This document shows positions 7,988 to 18,161 of a stretch of DNA of 64,000 nucleotides, piece after piece (within the stretch, counting starts at the first letter, position 1; every line of letters starts with the position of its first letter). The position numbers and the translations under genes were made by a program. The notes beneath the pieces were generated by a model. It was not told where the DNA came from. It did not search any database and saw nothing but the letters and a program-made list of their open reading frames with translations. The DNA lies in the NCBI RefSeq assembly GCF_900101545.1, contig NZ_FMZU01000029.1, forward strand, positions 1-64,000. The letters are read 5' to 3'. This DNA is from Variovorax sp. CF079. Its GTDB lineage: Bacteria; Pseudomonadota; Gammaproteobacteria; Burkholderiales; Burkholderiaceae_C.

Positions 7988-8761
7988 CTATTGAAAGATC
8001 GCGACAGCGCGTGTCCACCCGGCCGATGCGCCGCGGATCTTCACGGGAAAGCAAGCCACTGTGAAACCGCTGGCTGGCAGGGCTTCGAGGTTGTGGAGCT
8101 TCTCGAGGTGGCAATAGCCAATGTCCCGGCCCGCCTTGTGACCCTCCCAGATCAACGACGCGTCCTTGGTTTGCGCATAGCGTTGAGCGGTATAGGCGAA
8201 GGGAGCGTCCCAACTCCATGCATCAGTGCCTGTCAGGCGCACTCCCCGCTCAAGAAGGTACATCGTGGCCTCGTAACCCATGCCGCAGCCGGCCCTGGTG
8301 TATTCCGTCGTGCCGTACGCGCTTCCGGCGCGGGTGTTCACAAGGACGATCTCTAGCGGGCGCAGCTGATGCCCAATCCGATCCAGTTCGGCTTCGACGT
8401 CGGAAGGCTTGACGATGTGGCCATCCGGAAGATGGCGAAAGTCCAGTTTGACCGCGGGCTTGAAGCACCAATGCAAGTCGACCTCGTCAATGGTCAATGC
8501 CCGCTTTCCACCATCCATCGTGGAGGCGAAGTGATAGGGTGCGTCCAAGTGCGTGCCATTGTGCGTGTTGAGACTGACTTGCTCGACCGCCCATGCTTCG
8601 CCATCAGGGAGATCTTCCTTTTGCAACCCCGGGAAGAAGGTCGCGATCTCAGCGTAGCTCACGTGATGATCGATATAGGTGATCCTCGGCTCCAGCCCGG
8701 GGGGGTCCGAAGGCACGTCGTTTTCGAGTGCCATGGAGATGTCCACGATGCGCAGGGTCAT
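7988..8761 (-). CDS. Cyclase family / kynurenine formamidase-like hydrolase
   Basis: A 257-residue protein with the cyclase-family metal motif H-N-G-T-H-L-D-A-P-Y-H, which binds divalent metal in kynurenine formamidase and isatin or other cyclic-amide hydrolases. Starts MTLRIVDISMALENDVPSDP, the usual opening of the family. The ATG (8759-8761) overlaps the TetR gene stop by four bases, so the two are translationally coupled. It is followed by an FAH-family gene. Likely a metal-dependent hydrolase of a ring amide or lactone in the same pathway. Confidence 0.85.
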   Translation of the reverse strand: MTLRIVDISMALENDVPSDPPGLEPRITYIDHHVSYAEIATFFPGLQKEDLPDGEAWAVEQVSLNTHNGTHLDAPYHFASTMDGGKRALTIDEVDLHWCFKPAVKLDFRHLPDGHIVKPSDVEAELDRIGHQLRPLEIVLVNTRAGSAYGTTEYTRAGCGMGYEATMYLLERGVRLTGTDAWSWDAPFAYTAQRYAQTKDASLIWEGHKAGRDIGYCHLEKLHNLEALPASGFTVACFPVKIRGASAGWTRAVAIFQ

Positions 8762-9477
8762 TTGCTCGCTCCCGCGGCACCCGTCTTGCGTTGAGCAGCG
8801 AACGCTCGCGCCGCGGACCGAATTCCTTCGGTGATGAAGATCTTCAGTTGAGGCGCCACTGTGGGATCGGCTGGCTGGCTTTCTCCCAGCGACAGCCTGT
8901 AGATGCGCTCGTCGCCGATGTAGTGCATCAGAGACCCCAGCGCGAACTGGTAGCACCAAGCGGCGTCCTGCCGCACAAGGCCCGGATACTCGGCCGACAG
9001 TATCTCGTTCAGCGCATCGATGAACGTCTTGGCCACAGGGTCGAAGAACTCGCGCAGGACTTGGTCCTCTTCGGCGCCCTGCAGCGCCAGGCCGCGCGTA
9101 GCCAGCAAGGCGTAGTGCTGGCCTTCTGCGCTCGCGCGCAGCCGGATGACCGGTGTGGCAAACGCGTCAACGACTCGCTCCAGGCGCTCCGGGGTCGGGC
9201 CGGACATCGCCTCCTCCAGTTGCGACAGGCGTTGCGCGATCGTAGGGCTCCAGTGCTCGAAGATCGCGCGGTAGAGATCCTCCTTGTTTCCGAAGTAGTA
9301 GCTCACCAGGGCGGGTGGAACCTGCGCTTCCTCGGCTATGTCGCGCAGCGCCACGGCGTGGTAGCCGTGCCTGGCGAACAGCTTCTCCGCGGCGAGCAAG
9401 ATATTGAGCTTGCGGTTCGGCTTGGTGACTACTGGCGGGCGGAGAGTCTGGTCGTCTGCTTGGGACTTGGATGCCAT
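8758..9477 (-). CDS. TetR/AcrR family transcriptional regulator
   Basis: A 239-residue regulator. A disordered basic N-tail of about 20 residues leads into the TetR helix-turn-helix (ILLAAEKLFARHGYHAVALR, then ALVSYYFGNKEDLYRAIFEH). The rest is an all-helical ligand-binding domain. It lies second in the operon, after the Bug receptor gene and coupled to the cyclase gene. It therefore probably represses its own operon in the absence of a pathway acid. The palindromes at 10508-10542 upstream of the first gene are candidate operators. Confidence 0.88.
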   Translation of the reverse strand: MASKSQADDQTLRPPVVTKPNRKLNILLAAEKLFARHGYHAVALRDIAEEAQVPPALVSYYFGNKEDLYRAIFEHWSPTIAQRLSQLEEAMSGPTPERLERVVDAFATPVIRLRASAEGQHYALLATRGLALQGAEEDQVLREFFDPVAKTFIDALNEILSAEYPGLVRQDAAWCYQFALGSLMHYIGDERIYRLSLGESQPADPTVAPQLKIFITEGIRSAARAFAAQRKTGAAGASK

Positions 9478-9513
9478 GGATGAAATCTTCGAGAAAGGTG
9501 GAAGAAAGAGCGA

Positions 9514-10485
9514 TCAGGATTCGGCCGTGAAGCCGATCTGCTTGATCAGCCGGCGCCATTGCTCGGCATCGGCCTGCAGCATCTTGGCAAGCGCGTCCGG
9601 CGTGGATGACTCCACTTCAAGCGCCGACTGTCGTCCGTAATTGACCACGTCGGGTTGCGCGAGTGCACCGAGCAGGTAAGCATGGGCCTTTCTGGCTGCT
9701 TCGGGCGATGCCTTGCCAGGCAAGAAGAACCCGTACCACTCGTTGACCGCCAGCGGGAGACCTGCTTCTCGAATGGTGGGAACGTCGGGCCAGAAGATCG
9801 AGCGCTTCGACCCCGAAGTGAGCAGCATGCGAACCCGACCCGCCTTCACGTATTGAATCAGGTCGCCAGTCGGGCCGCAGAAGGCGGCGACCTGGCCACC
9901 CAGCAGATCTTGCACCGCGGGAAGACTTCCGCGGTACGGCACATGGCGCAAGTCGGCCCCGGTGAAATTGCCCAGCAAGGCGCCAATCAGGTGTGGCATC
10001 GAGCCTGCGCCGGGAGATGCAAGGGTTGCCGATGTCACGTTGTCCTTTGCCCAGCGCAAGAAGTCGCCGAATGTTCGGATCGTCTCGGGCACGCTGGGCC
10101 CCACTGCGAAACCGTGGCTCATCTGGCAGGCCAGTGAGACCGGCTGCAGATCGTTCAAGCTGTACGGCAGCTTGGGATAGGTAAACGGGTAGATCGACAG
10201 CATCGAAGACGGCGTGAGCAGCAACGTGCTGCCATCGGCTGCGGAGTCCCGTGTGGTCGTGATCGCGATCTGGCCCGCCGCGCCGGGTTTGTTTTCCACG
10301 ATCACCGCCGGCGCGTAGCCGCCCCGAAGTTTGTTGGCAACTCGGCGGGCCAGGACGTCAATCGGGCCGCCGGCGGTGAATCCCACGACGATCCGCGCCT
10401 GGGTAAGTTGCTGCGCTTGGGCCGGGAGGAACGGAATGCCTGCGCCGGCGCAGAAAAGGGTGCGGTTGAAAGAGCGTCGGTCCAT
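9514..10485 (-). CDS. Bug-family tripartite tricarboxylate receptor (first gene of the TetR-cyclase-FAH operon)
   Basis: A 323-residue exported receptor: signal region MDRRSFNRTLFCAGAGIPFL ending around AQAQQ, then the first strand ARIVVGFTAGGPIDVLARRV, and later the family segment LRHVPYRGSLPAVQDLLGGQ. Predicted to bind the acid degraded by the downstream cyclase and FAH genes. No TctAB permease genes are present. The ATG at 10485 is preceded by GGAGGCGAG. The gene leads an operon with a TetR regulator 36 bases downstream. Confidence 0.9.
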   Translation of the reverse strand: MDRRSFNRTLFCAGAGIPFLPAQAQQLTQARIVVGFTAGGPIDVLARRVANKLRGGYAPAVIVENKPGAAGQIAITTTRDSAADGSTLLLTPSSMLSIYPFTYPKLPYSLNDLQPVSLACQMSHGFAVGPSVPETIRTFGDFLRWAKDNVTSATLASPGAGSMPHLIGALLGNFTGADLRHVPYRGSLPAVQDLLGGQVAAFCGPTGDLIQYVKAGRVRMLLTSGSKRSIFWPDVPTIREAGLPLAVNEWYGFFLPGKASPEAARKAHAYLLGALAQPDVVNYGRQSALEVESSTPDALAKMLQADAEQWRRLIKQIGFTAES

Positions 10486-10507
10486 GACTCGCCTCCTGAC
10501 TGAATGG

Positions 10508-10542
10508 ACAATTAATTGTATGCGTGATCAATATGTTGATCA
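10508..10542. promoter_or_regulatory. Candidate TetR operator, two palindromes
   Basis: Upstream of the Bug-TetR-cyclase-FAH operon lie a perfect 12-bp palindrome ACAATTAATTGT (10508-10519) and an inverted repeat TGATCAA-TATG-TTGATCA (10525-10542). Both are AT-rich in a GC-rich setting and 22-57 bases from the start codon, the usual place for a local TetR repressor to bind. Binding is inferred from position only. Confidence 0.5.
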
Positions 10543-10689
10543 ATAGGCCAACATTAGGGTTTTCGCCAGTCGAACTCAACTTCGGTTGGTACTGAAGGCG
10601 GCGGTGGACGCTGCGCGGCTGCGCCGCAGCAGCGTAGGCGAAGCGGGTCGGGTGTGGCGGCCAGGAATCAGATCGAGCCGCGGACGAGA

Positions 10690-11003
10690 TGCGCGCTCAA
10701 TCCGTTGCTCGACGCCAGGACGGTGCTCTACAAGACCGACCTGAAGCTCGACAACGCCATCAAGGGGCTGGTGAAGGTCGACCCGGTCTGCAAGCTGCTG
10801 ATGTCGGTGCCCGGTGTCGGGCTCGTCACCGCCTTGTCGTTCAAGGCGGGCGTGGACGATCCGAGTCGGTTCACCTCTTCACGCACGGTGGAGGGCACCG
10901 CCGGGCGGTGATTGCCGTGGCACGCAAGCTCGCCGTCATCCTGCATCGCATGTGGGTCGATGGCACGGTGTTCCGTTGGGGAGCTAGGGAGGCTGCCGCA
11001 TGA
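10690..11003 (+). pseudogene. IS110-family transposase remnant
   Basis: Two pieces of the C-terminal (transposase_20-type) part of an IS110 transposase survive. The first holds VCKLLMSVPGVGLVTALSFK and DDPSRFTSSRTVE, the second, in another frame, AVARKLAVILHRMWVDGT and FRWG before a stop. The middle, where YLGL-type sequence is expected, has been deleted, and the N-terminal DEDD catalytic part is absent. It cannot be active. It marks past element insertion between two catabolic operons. Confidence 0.75.
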
Positions 11004-11235
11004 ACACCTGAGCGAGACCAACCTCTACCGAATGGTTGTTATGAAGAGATTCGTTGAGGTGTGGACGGCTTCGATCACGACCTCGCGCTCTCGTGCGGCG
11101 CGATGAACTGCGTTCGCGGTGTCATCACAACGCTGCCGCGCGTCAACTCGAGCTGCGGGTTCATTGAGCGATTCCTTAGGCCGCTATGCCTTGATCGCTT
11201 GGCATTTCCCGCAGCTTCGCCAGAAAACAGTCGCA
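11004..11235. other. Intergenic, no gene recognised
   Basis: Sequence between the IS110 remnant and the GntR gene stop. Short frames only, with no clear hairpin terminator. It may be the continuation of mobile-element debris. Confidence 0.4.
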
Positions 11236-12000
11236 TTAGTGCCTATCGGCAGAAATCAGCAGTTGTTTGACACCAATGTGCGCCTCCATCTCGTGCATGT
11301 GCGCCTCGGCATCGACCATATGCTCGGCCATCAGCCGGCGCACCTGGTCGGCGTCCTCCTTGCGATAGGCCGCCAGCAGCTGCGTGTGATAGTCGACGTT
11401 CGCCTCGCCGAAGTGGTGATGGTCCAGCGCCTTCTTGTAGACCACGAGGTCGCGCAGCAGGTCGTTGAGAAAACGGCACATGAAGGAGAGCACCGGATTG
11501 GGGCAGCTCTCCGCCAGCATCGTGTGGAACGCGAGTTCGGCCTCGCGCTGCGTGCGCAGTTCGTCCTCGTTGGTCGGCTCGAGGGCGCAGAGGCGGATGT
11601 TTTCTTCCAGCCGCTCGAACTGCTCGGGTGTCAGCCTGCCCACCGCGCTCACGGCCAGCTCGGGCTCCAGCGCCTTGCGCAGCTGATAGATGTGATGGCC
11701 GTCGAGATGGTGGAAGTGCAGGAAGTTGCGCAGCGGCTCCGACGCATGCTCGACCGACACCTGCTGCAGGTAGGCTCCGCCGCCGGGGCCGGTGCGGATG
11801 GAGATCAGGCCGCGCACCTCCAGCGCCTTCAATGCCTCGCGCACCGTGCTCTTCGAGTAGCCGAAGAGCTCGATCAGTTCCTTCTCGTTCGGTAGCCGGT
11901 CGCCAGGCTGCTTGCGCTCCGCCACGATCCAGCGCTTGACGTCTTCGACGATGACGTCCGAGAGCTTCTGCCGCTTAGGACGGTTCTGCCCCACTCTCAT
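11236..12000 (-). CDS. GntR family regulator, FadR/FCD subfamily
   Basis: A 254-residue regulator. A winged helix-turn-helix at about residues 12-75 (RLPNEKELIELFGYSKSTVR, then EALKALEVRGLISIRTGPGG) is followed by an FCD all-helical effector domain with histidines that usually bind a metal (AFHTMLAESCPN, YHTQLLAAYRKED and EAHMHEMEAH). It is divergent from the ABC importer and peptidase operon starting at 12206. By position it is the probable repressor, released by an amino-acid-like or carboxylate effector. Confidence 0.88.
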   Translation of the reverse strand: MRVGQNRPKRQKLSDVIVEDVKRWIVAERKQPGDRLPNEKELIELFGYSKSTVREALKALEVRGLISIRTGPGGGAYLQQVSVEHASEPLRNFLHFHHLDGHHIYQLRKALEPELAVSAVGRLTPEQFERLEENIRLCALEPTNEDELRTQREAELAFHTMLAESCPNPVLSFMCRFLNDLLRDLVVYKKALDHHHFGEANVDYHTQLLAAYRKEDADQVRRLMAEHMVDAEAHMHEMEAHIGVKQLLISADRH

Positions 12001-12205
12001 TCACACGCTCCATGCCCATCGGGAGATGCGCGGGATGCGCAACAGCGCGCGATCTTAAACGGCATCGTGCGAGGGGTCGGTCTGGTATTGGGCACAAGGC
12101 TTGCGTACGGGTTTTTACCAGCATATTAATCATATTTATCCGCTTAAATTGCCCGCGATCGCAGGCACCACCTTTTCCTTACTTCCCACCACGACCGGAG
12201 AACTC
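12001..12205. promoter_or_regulatory. Divergent promoter region
   Basis: The 205 bases between the FCD-GntR gene and the ABC operon contain an AT-rich island at about 12112-12150 (GGTTTTTACCAGCATATTAA and CATATTTATC), which stands out against the GC-rich flanks. This is the likely site of the promoters and the GntR operator. I cannot point to a convincing single palindrome. Confidence 0.4.
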
Positions 12206-13411
12206 ATGCAACGCAGACACCTTCTTCAGCTGGCCGCCCTGTCGGCTGCCCCCGCCTCGCTCCTGGGCGGCCGCACCGCCTTTGCCCAATCGGCGGACGC
12301 GATCCGTTTCGGCTGCCCGGTCCCGATGTCGGGCGCGTTCGCGGCCAACGGCAAGTTCGCCGACCTGGGCATGAAGCTGGCCATCGAGCAGTACGGCAGC
12401 GTGCTGAAGCGTCCGCTGGCCTACACGGTGCTGGACACCGAAGGCAAGCCGGCCACCGCTGTGCGCAAGGTGCAGGAAGCCTCGCAGCAGCAGGGCGCCA
12501 GGTTCTTCGCGGGCGGCATCCTGTCGTCGGAGGCGCTGGCCATGGGCAAGGAGGCCGAGAAGGCCGGCGGCCTGTTCATCACCACCGCCGGCGCAGACGA
12601 GATCACCGGCAAGGACTGCAATCCGGCCACCTTCCGCTGGTCGGTGCCCACCTTCGGTGCGATCGAGCAGACGGTGCGCCCGCTGATCGCCACCATGCCG
12701 AAGGCCAAGCGCTGGTACACGATCACGCCGCAGTACGTGTTCGGCGACGGCCTGCTGAGCGCGGCGAAGAACATCTTCCAGGAGAAGGGCATCGAGCACG
12801 TGGGCAACAGCTACCACTCGCTCAACGAGAAGGAGTTCAGCGGCTACCTCACCAACGCGATGGCCACCAAGCCCGACGTGCTGCTGCTGCTGAACTTCGG
12901 CGCGCAGTCGTCGGCCGCGCTGCGCCAGGCGGTGAGCTTCGGCATGCACAAGAACATGACGATCCTCATGGCCTGGGCCTCGGGGCTCGAACAGTTCGAC
13001 GAGCTGGGCGCCGACCTGTGCGACGGCGTCTACTTTGGCGCGCAGTACTGGCACACGGCCGACACGCCGCTCAACAAGGACCTGGTGAAGCGCACCGCCG
13101 ACAAGCTCAAGATCGTGCCCAACTACAGTCTGGCCGGTTCGTACATCTGCACCAAGATCCTGATCGACGGCATCGTGAAGGCGGGCTCGGTCGACCAGAA
13201 GGCGGTGATCGCCGCGCTCGAAGGCATGAGGTTCGACGGCCCCACGGGCACCGAGGAAATCCGCAAGGCCGACCACCAGGTCATCAAGGACTACTACCTG
13301 CTCAAGGGCAAGGCGAAGTCGAAGATGGCGAACCCGGCCGACTACGTCGAGGTGGTGAGTTCCGGCAAGTCGTTCCTGCCCGTCGACAAGACGGGCTGCA
13401 AATTGGGCTGA
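12206..13411 (+). CDS. ABC transporter substrate-binding protein (branched-chain amino acid/amide type)
   Basis: A 401-residue periplasmic protein of the LivJ-like class. It starts MQRRHLLQLAALSAAPASLL, a basic N-terminus and Tat/Sec-like signal ending at AFAQSAD. The mature domain opens AIRFGCPVPMSGAFAANGKF, the usual HAAT receptor start. The ATG at 12206 is chosen because the signal peptide begins there. It is first in an operon with LivHMGF-type genes, a carbamoylase-type hydrolase, a second receptor and an M81 peptidase. The ligand may be an amide or N-carbamoyl compound rather than leucine. Confidence 0.92.
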   Translation: MQRRHLLQLAALSAAPASLLGGRTAFAQSADAIRFGCPVPMSGAFAANGKFADLGMKLAIEQYGSVLKRPLAYTVLDTEGKPATAVRKVQEASQQQGARFFAGGILSSEALAMGKEAEKAGGLFITTAGADEITGKDCNPATFRWSVPTFGAIEQTVRPLIATMPKAKRWYTITPQYVFGDGLLSAAKNIFQEKGIEHVGNSYHSLNEKEFSGYLTNAMATKPDVLLLLNFGAQSSAALRQAVSFGMHKNMTILMAWASGLEQFDELGADLCDGVYFGAQYWHTADTPLNKDLVKRTADKLKIVPNYSLAGSYICTKILIDGIVKAGSVDQKAVIAALEGMRFDGPTGTEEIRKADHQVIKDYYLLKGKAKSKMANPADYVEVVSSGKSFLPVDKTGCKLG

Positions 13412-13435
13412 CCCCCAAGCCTTGCCCACTGCGTG

Positions 13436-13502
13436 TGGCCTCCAACCCCCTTGCGGGGGGTAACACCTGCGGTCCGGCAAAGCCGGTTCCGCGGTGTTCC
13501 CG
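13436..13502 (+). repeat. Interspersed intergenic repeat, copy 1
   Basis: GC-rich element with two short stem-loops (CCCCC-TTGC-GGGGG and CCGGC-AAA-GCCGG). It shares most of its length with the reverse complement of 25544-25610, including the core CCGGCAAAGCCGGTTCC. It lies in the 129-base gap between the receptor gene and the livH-like gene. The hairpins could act as an attenuator or mRNA processing site, giving more receptor than permease. Confidence 0.7.
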
Positions 13503-13540
13503 CAGGGGCGCCGCATCCGAGCCCGTCATCACTCACAACC

Positions 13541-14401
13541 ATGTCCGTCTACCTGCTCCAGACCATCAACGGAATCGGCATCGGCATGCTGTATTTCCTG
13601 CTGGCCGTTGGCTTGTCCATCGTGTTCGGCCTGCTGCGCTTCGTGAACTTCGCGCACGGCGCTTTCTACCTGCTGGGCGCCTACCTGTGCTTCCAGGCGA
13701 TGCAGTGGGGCCTGAACTTCTGGGCCGCGCTGGTGCTGGTGCCGCTGTGCGTCGGCGCACTCGGCTGGCTCGCGGAGAAGCTGCTGCTGCGCCGCGTCTA
13801 TGCCAAGGCGCACGAGTTCCACATCCTCGTAACCGTGGGCCTCGCGCTCGCGGTACAGGAGATCGTCATCGTGTTCTGGGGCCCGCTGGGCAACAGCGTG
13901 CCGACGCCGGACATGCTGCAGGGCGTAGTCATGTGGGGCGCGTTCGTCTATCCGAAGTACCGGCTGTTCGTGATCGGCTTCACCGCCGTGCTGGCGGTGC
14001 TCCTGTGGTGGGTGCTCGAAGGCACGCGCCTGGGCAGCGCGGTGCGTGCGGGCAGCGAATCGACCGAGATGGTCTCGCTGCTCGGCATCAACGTGTTTCG
14101 CGTGTTCAGCCTGGTGTTCGCGCTGGGCGCTGCCACTGCGGCACTGGCGGGCGTACTGGCTGCGCCGATACGCGGCGCCGAACCTTTCATGGGCGTCGAG
14201 GCGCTCGGTGTCGCCTTCGTGGTGGTGGTAATCGGCGGGCTCGGCAGCTTCGGCGGCGCACTCGTCGGCGGCCTCCTGATCGGCATCGTGCAAAGCCTCA
14301 TGAGCACCATCTGGCCGCCGGGGGCGAGCCTGATGATCTACATCGCGATGGGGGCAGTGCTGCTGCTGCGCCCGCATGGCCTGCTCGGCCGCAGAGGATG
14401 A
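13541..14401 (+). CDS. Branched-chain amino acid-type ABC permease, LivH-like
   Basis: A 286-residue inner membrane protein with about eight hydrophobic segments. The N-terminus INGIGIGMLYFLLAVGLSIV and the stretch FGLLRFVNFAHGAFYLLGAY are diagnostic of LivH permeases. The start at 13541 follows the interspersed repeat; upstream in-frame sequence is repeat-derived. The stop overlaps the livM-like ATG by four bases. It works with LivM, LivG and LivF homologues and one or both receptors in this operon. Confidence 0.93.
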   Translation: MSVYLLQTINGIGIGMLYFLLAVGLSIVFGLLRFVNFAHGAFYLLGAYLCFQAMQWGLNFWAALVLVPLCVGALGWLAEKLLLRRVYAKAHEFHILVTVGLALAVQEIVIVFWGPLGNSVPTPDMLQGVVMWGAFVYPKYRLFVIGFTAVLAVLLWWVLEGTRLGSAVRAGSESTEMVSLLGINVFRVFSLVFALGAATAALAGVLAAPIRGAEPFMGVEALGVAFVVVVIGGLGSFGGALVGGLLIGIVQSLMSTIWPPGASLMIYIAMGAVLLLRPHGLLGRRG

Positions 14402-15368
14402 ACCACGCCATGCCAAGAAAAATCACTTTCCTCCTGGCGCTGATCGTCACGCTGGCCCTTCCGCTGCTGATGCGCTCGGGTTCGCTCGCAAGCGAGGTGC
14501 TGATCTACGCGCTCGCCGCGCTGGGCTGCAACCTGCTCCTGGGCCACACGGGACTGCTGTCGTTCGGGCAGGGCATCTTCTTCGGACTGGGCAGCTACAC
14601 CATCGCGATCCTGCTCACGCGCCTGCAACTGCCGATGCCGCTCGCGCTGCTCGCCGCCATTGCCATGGGCGCACTGGGCGCGGCGGTGGTCGGCTGGGTC
14701 GCGATCCGCCAGCGCGGCACCTACTTCGTGATGCTCACGCTGGCCTTCGCGCAGATGTTCTATTTCGTGGCGTACACCGCTTCGGGGCTCACGGGCGGCG
14801 ACAACGGCTTGCTCGACGTGCCGCGTCCCACGTTCATGGACACGCCATGGAAGTACTACGCCTTCGTCGCGGTCATGTTCCTGATCGCGTTCGGCCTGCT
14901 GCTGCGTGTGACCGATTCGATCTTCGGGCGTACGCTGCTCGCCATCCGCGACAACGAGGACCGCGCCACCGCGGTCGGCTACAACCTCAAGCGCTTCAAG
15001 CTGCTGGCCTTCGTGATCTCGGGCGCCGTCACCGGCCTCGCGGGCGGGCTGCACGCGATGATGACCGGCATCGCGCCGCTGTCGAACGCCGAGTACCACA
15101 CGAGCGAAATGATCCTGGTCATCACCGTGATCGGCGGCACCGGCAACCTGTTCGCCTCGGTGCTGGGCTCGGCCTTCTATGTGCTGCTGGCCGACTGGCT
15201 CTCCACGCTGTGGCCACGGTGGCTGCTGTTGCTGGGGCTGTTGCTGATCGGCGTGAGCATCGGCATGCAGCGCGGCCTCTGGGGGCTGGGCGAGAGCGTG
15301 TGGCGGCGCGTGTTCCGCAAGACACCGCCTTCCGCGCTGCTCGCACCCGAAGCGCAGGGAGAAAAAGC

Positions 15369-15372
<4 letters not shown>
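14398..15372 (+). CDS. Branched-chain amino acid-type ABC permease, LivM-like
   Basis: A 324-residue inner membrane permease. Typical segments are LGCNLLLGHTGLLSFGQGIF, LTGGDNGLLDVPRP and IRDNEDRATAVGYN, the last being the EAA-like loop that contacts the ATPase. Starts at the ATG that overlaps the livH-like stop (ATGA) and ends overlapping the ATP-binding gene by four bases, so the permease and ATPase genes are translationally chained. Confidence 0.93.
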
Positions 15373-16846
<1,474 letters not shown>

Positions 16847-16880
16847 ACGCGCTCATCACCCAGACCTCATTCGCAAAACC

Positions 16881-18161
16881 ATGACCACGCAGAACGAACT
16901 CTCCTGCGCGCCCGGCGTGCGCGACCTCCGCATCGACGGCCAGCGCCTCTGGGACTCGCTGATGCAGCTGGCCCAGGTCGGCGCCACCGAGAAGGGCGGC
17001 GTGTGCCGCCTCGCGCTGACCGACCTCGACCGCCAGGGCCGCGACCTGTTCGTGCGCTGGGTGCGCGAGGCGGGCTGCGAAGTCCGCGTGGATGCCATCG
17101 GCAACATCTTCGCGCGCCGCGCCGGCCGCAACAACGCGCTGCCGCCCGTCACCACCGGCAGCCACATCGACACGCAGCCCACGGGCGGCAAGTTCGACGG
17201 CAACTACGGCGTGCTCGCGGGGCTGGAGGTGATCCGCAGCCTCAACGACGCGAAGATCGAAACCGAGGCGCCGATCGAAGTGGCGGTATGGACCAATGAG
17301 GAGGGCTCGCGCTTCGTGCCCGTGATGATGGGCTCCGGCGTGTTCGCCGGCGCGTTCACGCTCGAACATGCGCTGGCGCAGCGCGACAACGACGGCGTCA
17401 GCGTGTCCGAGGCGCTTGCTTCCATCGGCTACGCGGGCGGCACCCCCGCGTCGGCGACGGCATCGCCGGTGGGTGCGTACTTCGAGGCGCACATCGAGCA
17501 GGGCCCGGTGCTCGAAGCCAGCGAACGCGTGATCGGCGTGGTCGAGGGGGCGCTGGGCCAGCGCTGGTACGACGTGGCGGTGCAGGGCATGGAGGCCCAT
17601 GCCGGCCCCACGCCGATGGAACTGCGCAAGGACGCGCTGTTGGCCGCCTCCGAACTCGTGATCGAGGTCAACCGCATCGCGCTCGCCCACGCGCCGCATG
17701 GGCGCGGCACGGTCGGCTGGATCGACGCCTACCCGAACTCGCGCAACGTGATCCCGGGCCGCGTGAAGCTCAGCGTCGACCTGCGCGCAGCCGACGACGT
17801 GGTGCTGTCGGCCATGGATGCCGCGCTGAAAGATGCCGTGCAGCGCATCGCGGCGAAGGGCAAAGTCGGGATGTCGGTGGAGCAGGTCGTGTACTTTCCG
17901 CCGCAGCCTTTCACGCCCCAGCTCGTGTCCGCCGTGCGCGAGGCCGCGCAGGCGCAGGGCATGACCTGGATGAACGTGATCAGCGGTGCGGGCCACGACG
18001 CGGTGTACCTCGCGCGCGTGTGCCCCACGGCCATGATCTTCGTGCCCTGCCTCGATGGCATCAGCCACAACGAGATCGAGGACGCGCAGCCCGACCATCT
18101 CGAAGCCGGCTGCAATGTGCTGCTGCAGGCGATGGTGCAGAGCGCGGGAGTCGCAGCGTGA
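16881..18161 (+). CDS. Zinc-dependent hydrolase, N-carbamoyl-L-amino acid amidohydrolase/allantoate amidohydrolase type (M20)
   Basis: A 426-residue cytoplasmic M20-family amidohydrolase. The metal ligands are visible: GSHIDTQPTGGKFDGNYG (His95, Asp106), WTNEEGSRF (Glu140/141), the later HIEQGP and GAGHDAVYLA histidines. The inserted dimerisation domain (MEAHAGPTPM) is typical of HyuC/AllC and beta-ureidopropionase. It removes a carbamoyl or related group from an N-substituted amino acid. The ATG at 16881 is used. The downstream receptor gene overlaps its stop (GTGA), tying hydrolysis to uptake. Confidence 0.9.
   Translation: MTTQNELSCAPGVRDLRIDGQRLWDSLMQLAQVGATEKGGVCRLALTDLDRQGRDLFVRWVREAGCEVRVDAIGNIFARRAGRNNALPPVTTGSHIDTQPTGGKFDGNYGVLAGLEVIRSLNDAKIETEAPIEVAVWTNEEGSRFVPVMMGSGVFAGAFTLEHALAQRDNDGVSVSEALASIGYAGGTPASATASPVGAYFEAHIEQGPVLEASERVIGVVEGALGQRWYDVAVQGMEAHAGPTPMELRKDALLAASELVIEVNRIALAHAPHGRGTVGWIDAYPNSRNVIPGRVKLSVDLRAADDVVLSAMDAALKDAVQRIAAKGKVGMSVEQVVYFPPQPFTPQLVSAVREAAQAQGMTWMNVISGAGHDAVYLARVCPTAMIFVPCLDGISHNEIEDAQPDHLEAGCNVLLQAMVQSAGVAA

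Noticed and set aside
12179..13516. A 445-codon minus-strand frame opposite the first ABC receptor gene
   Set aside because: Shadow of a strongly GC3-biased gene; low-complexity RHLDV-type composition and no motif.
13018..14397. The upstream part of a long plus-strand frame that ends with the LivM-like permease
   Set aside because: It runs through the receptor and LivH genes in another phase. The real start is the ATG at 14398, which overlaps the LivH stop.
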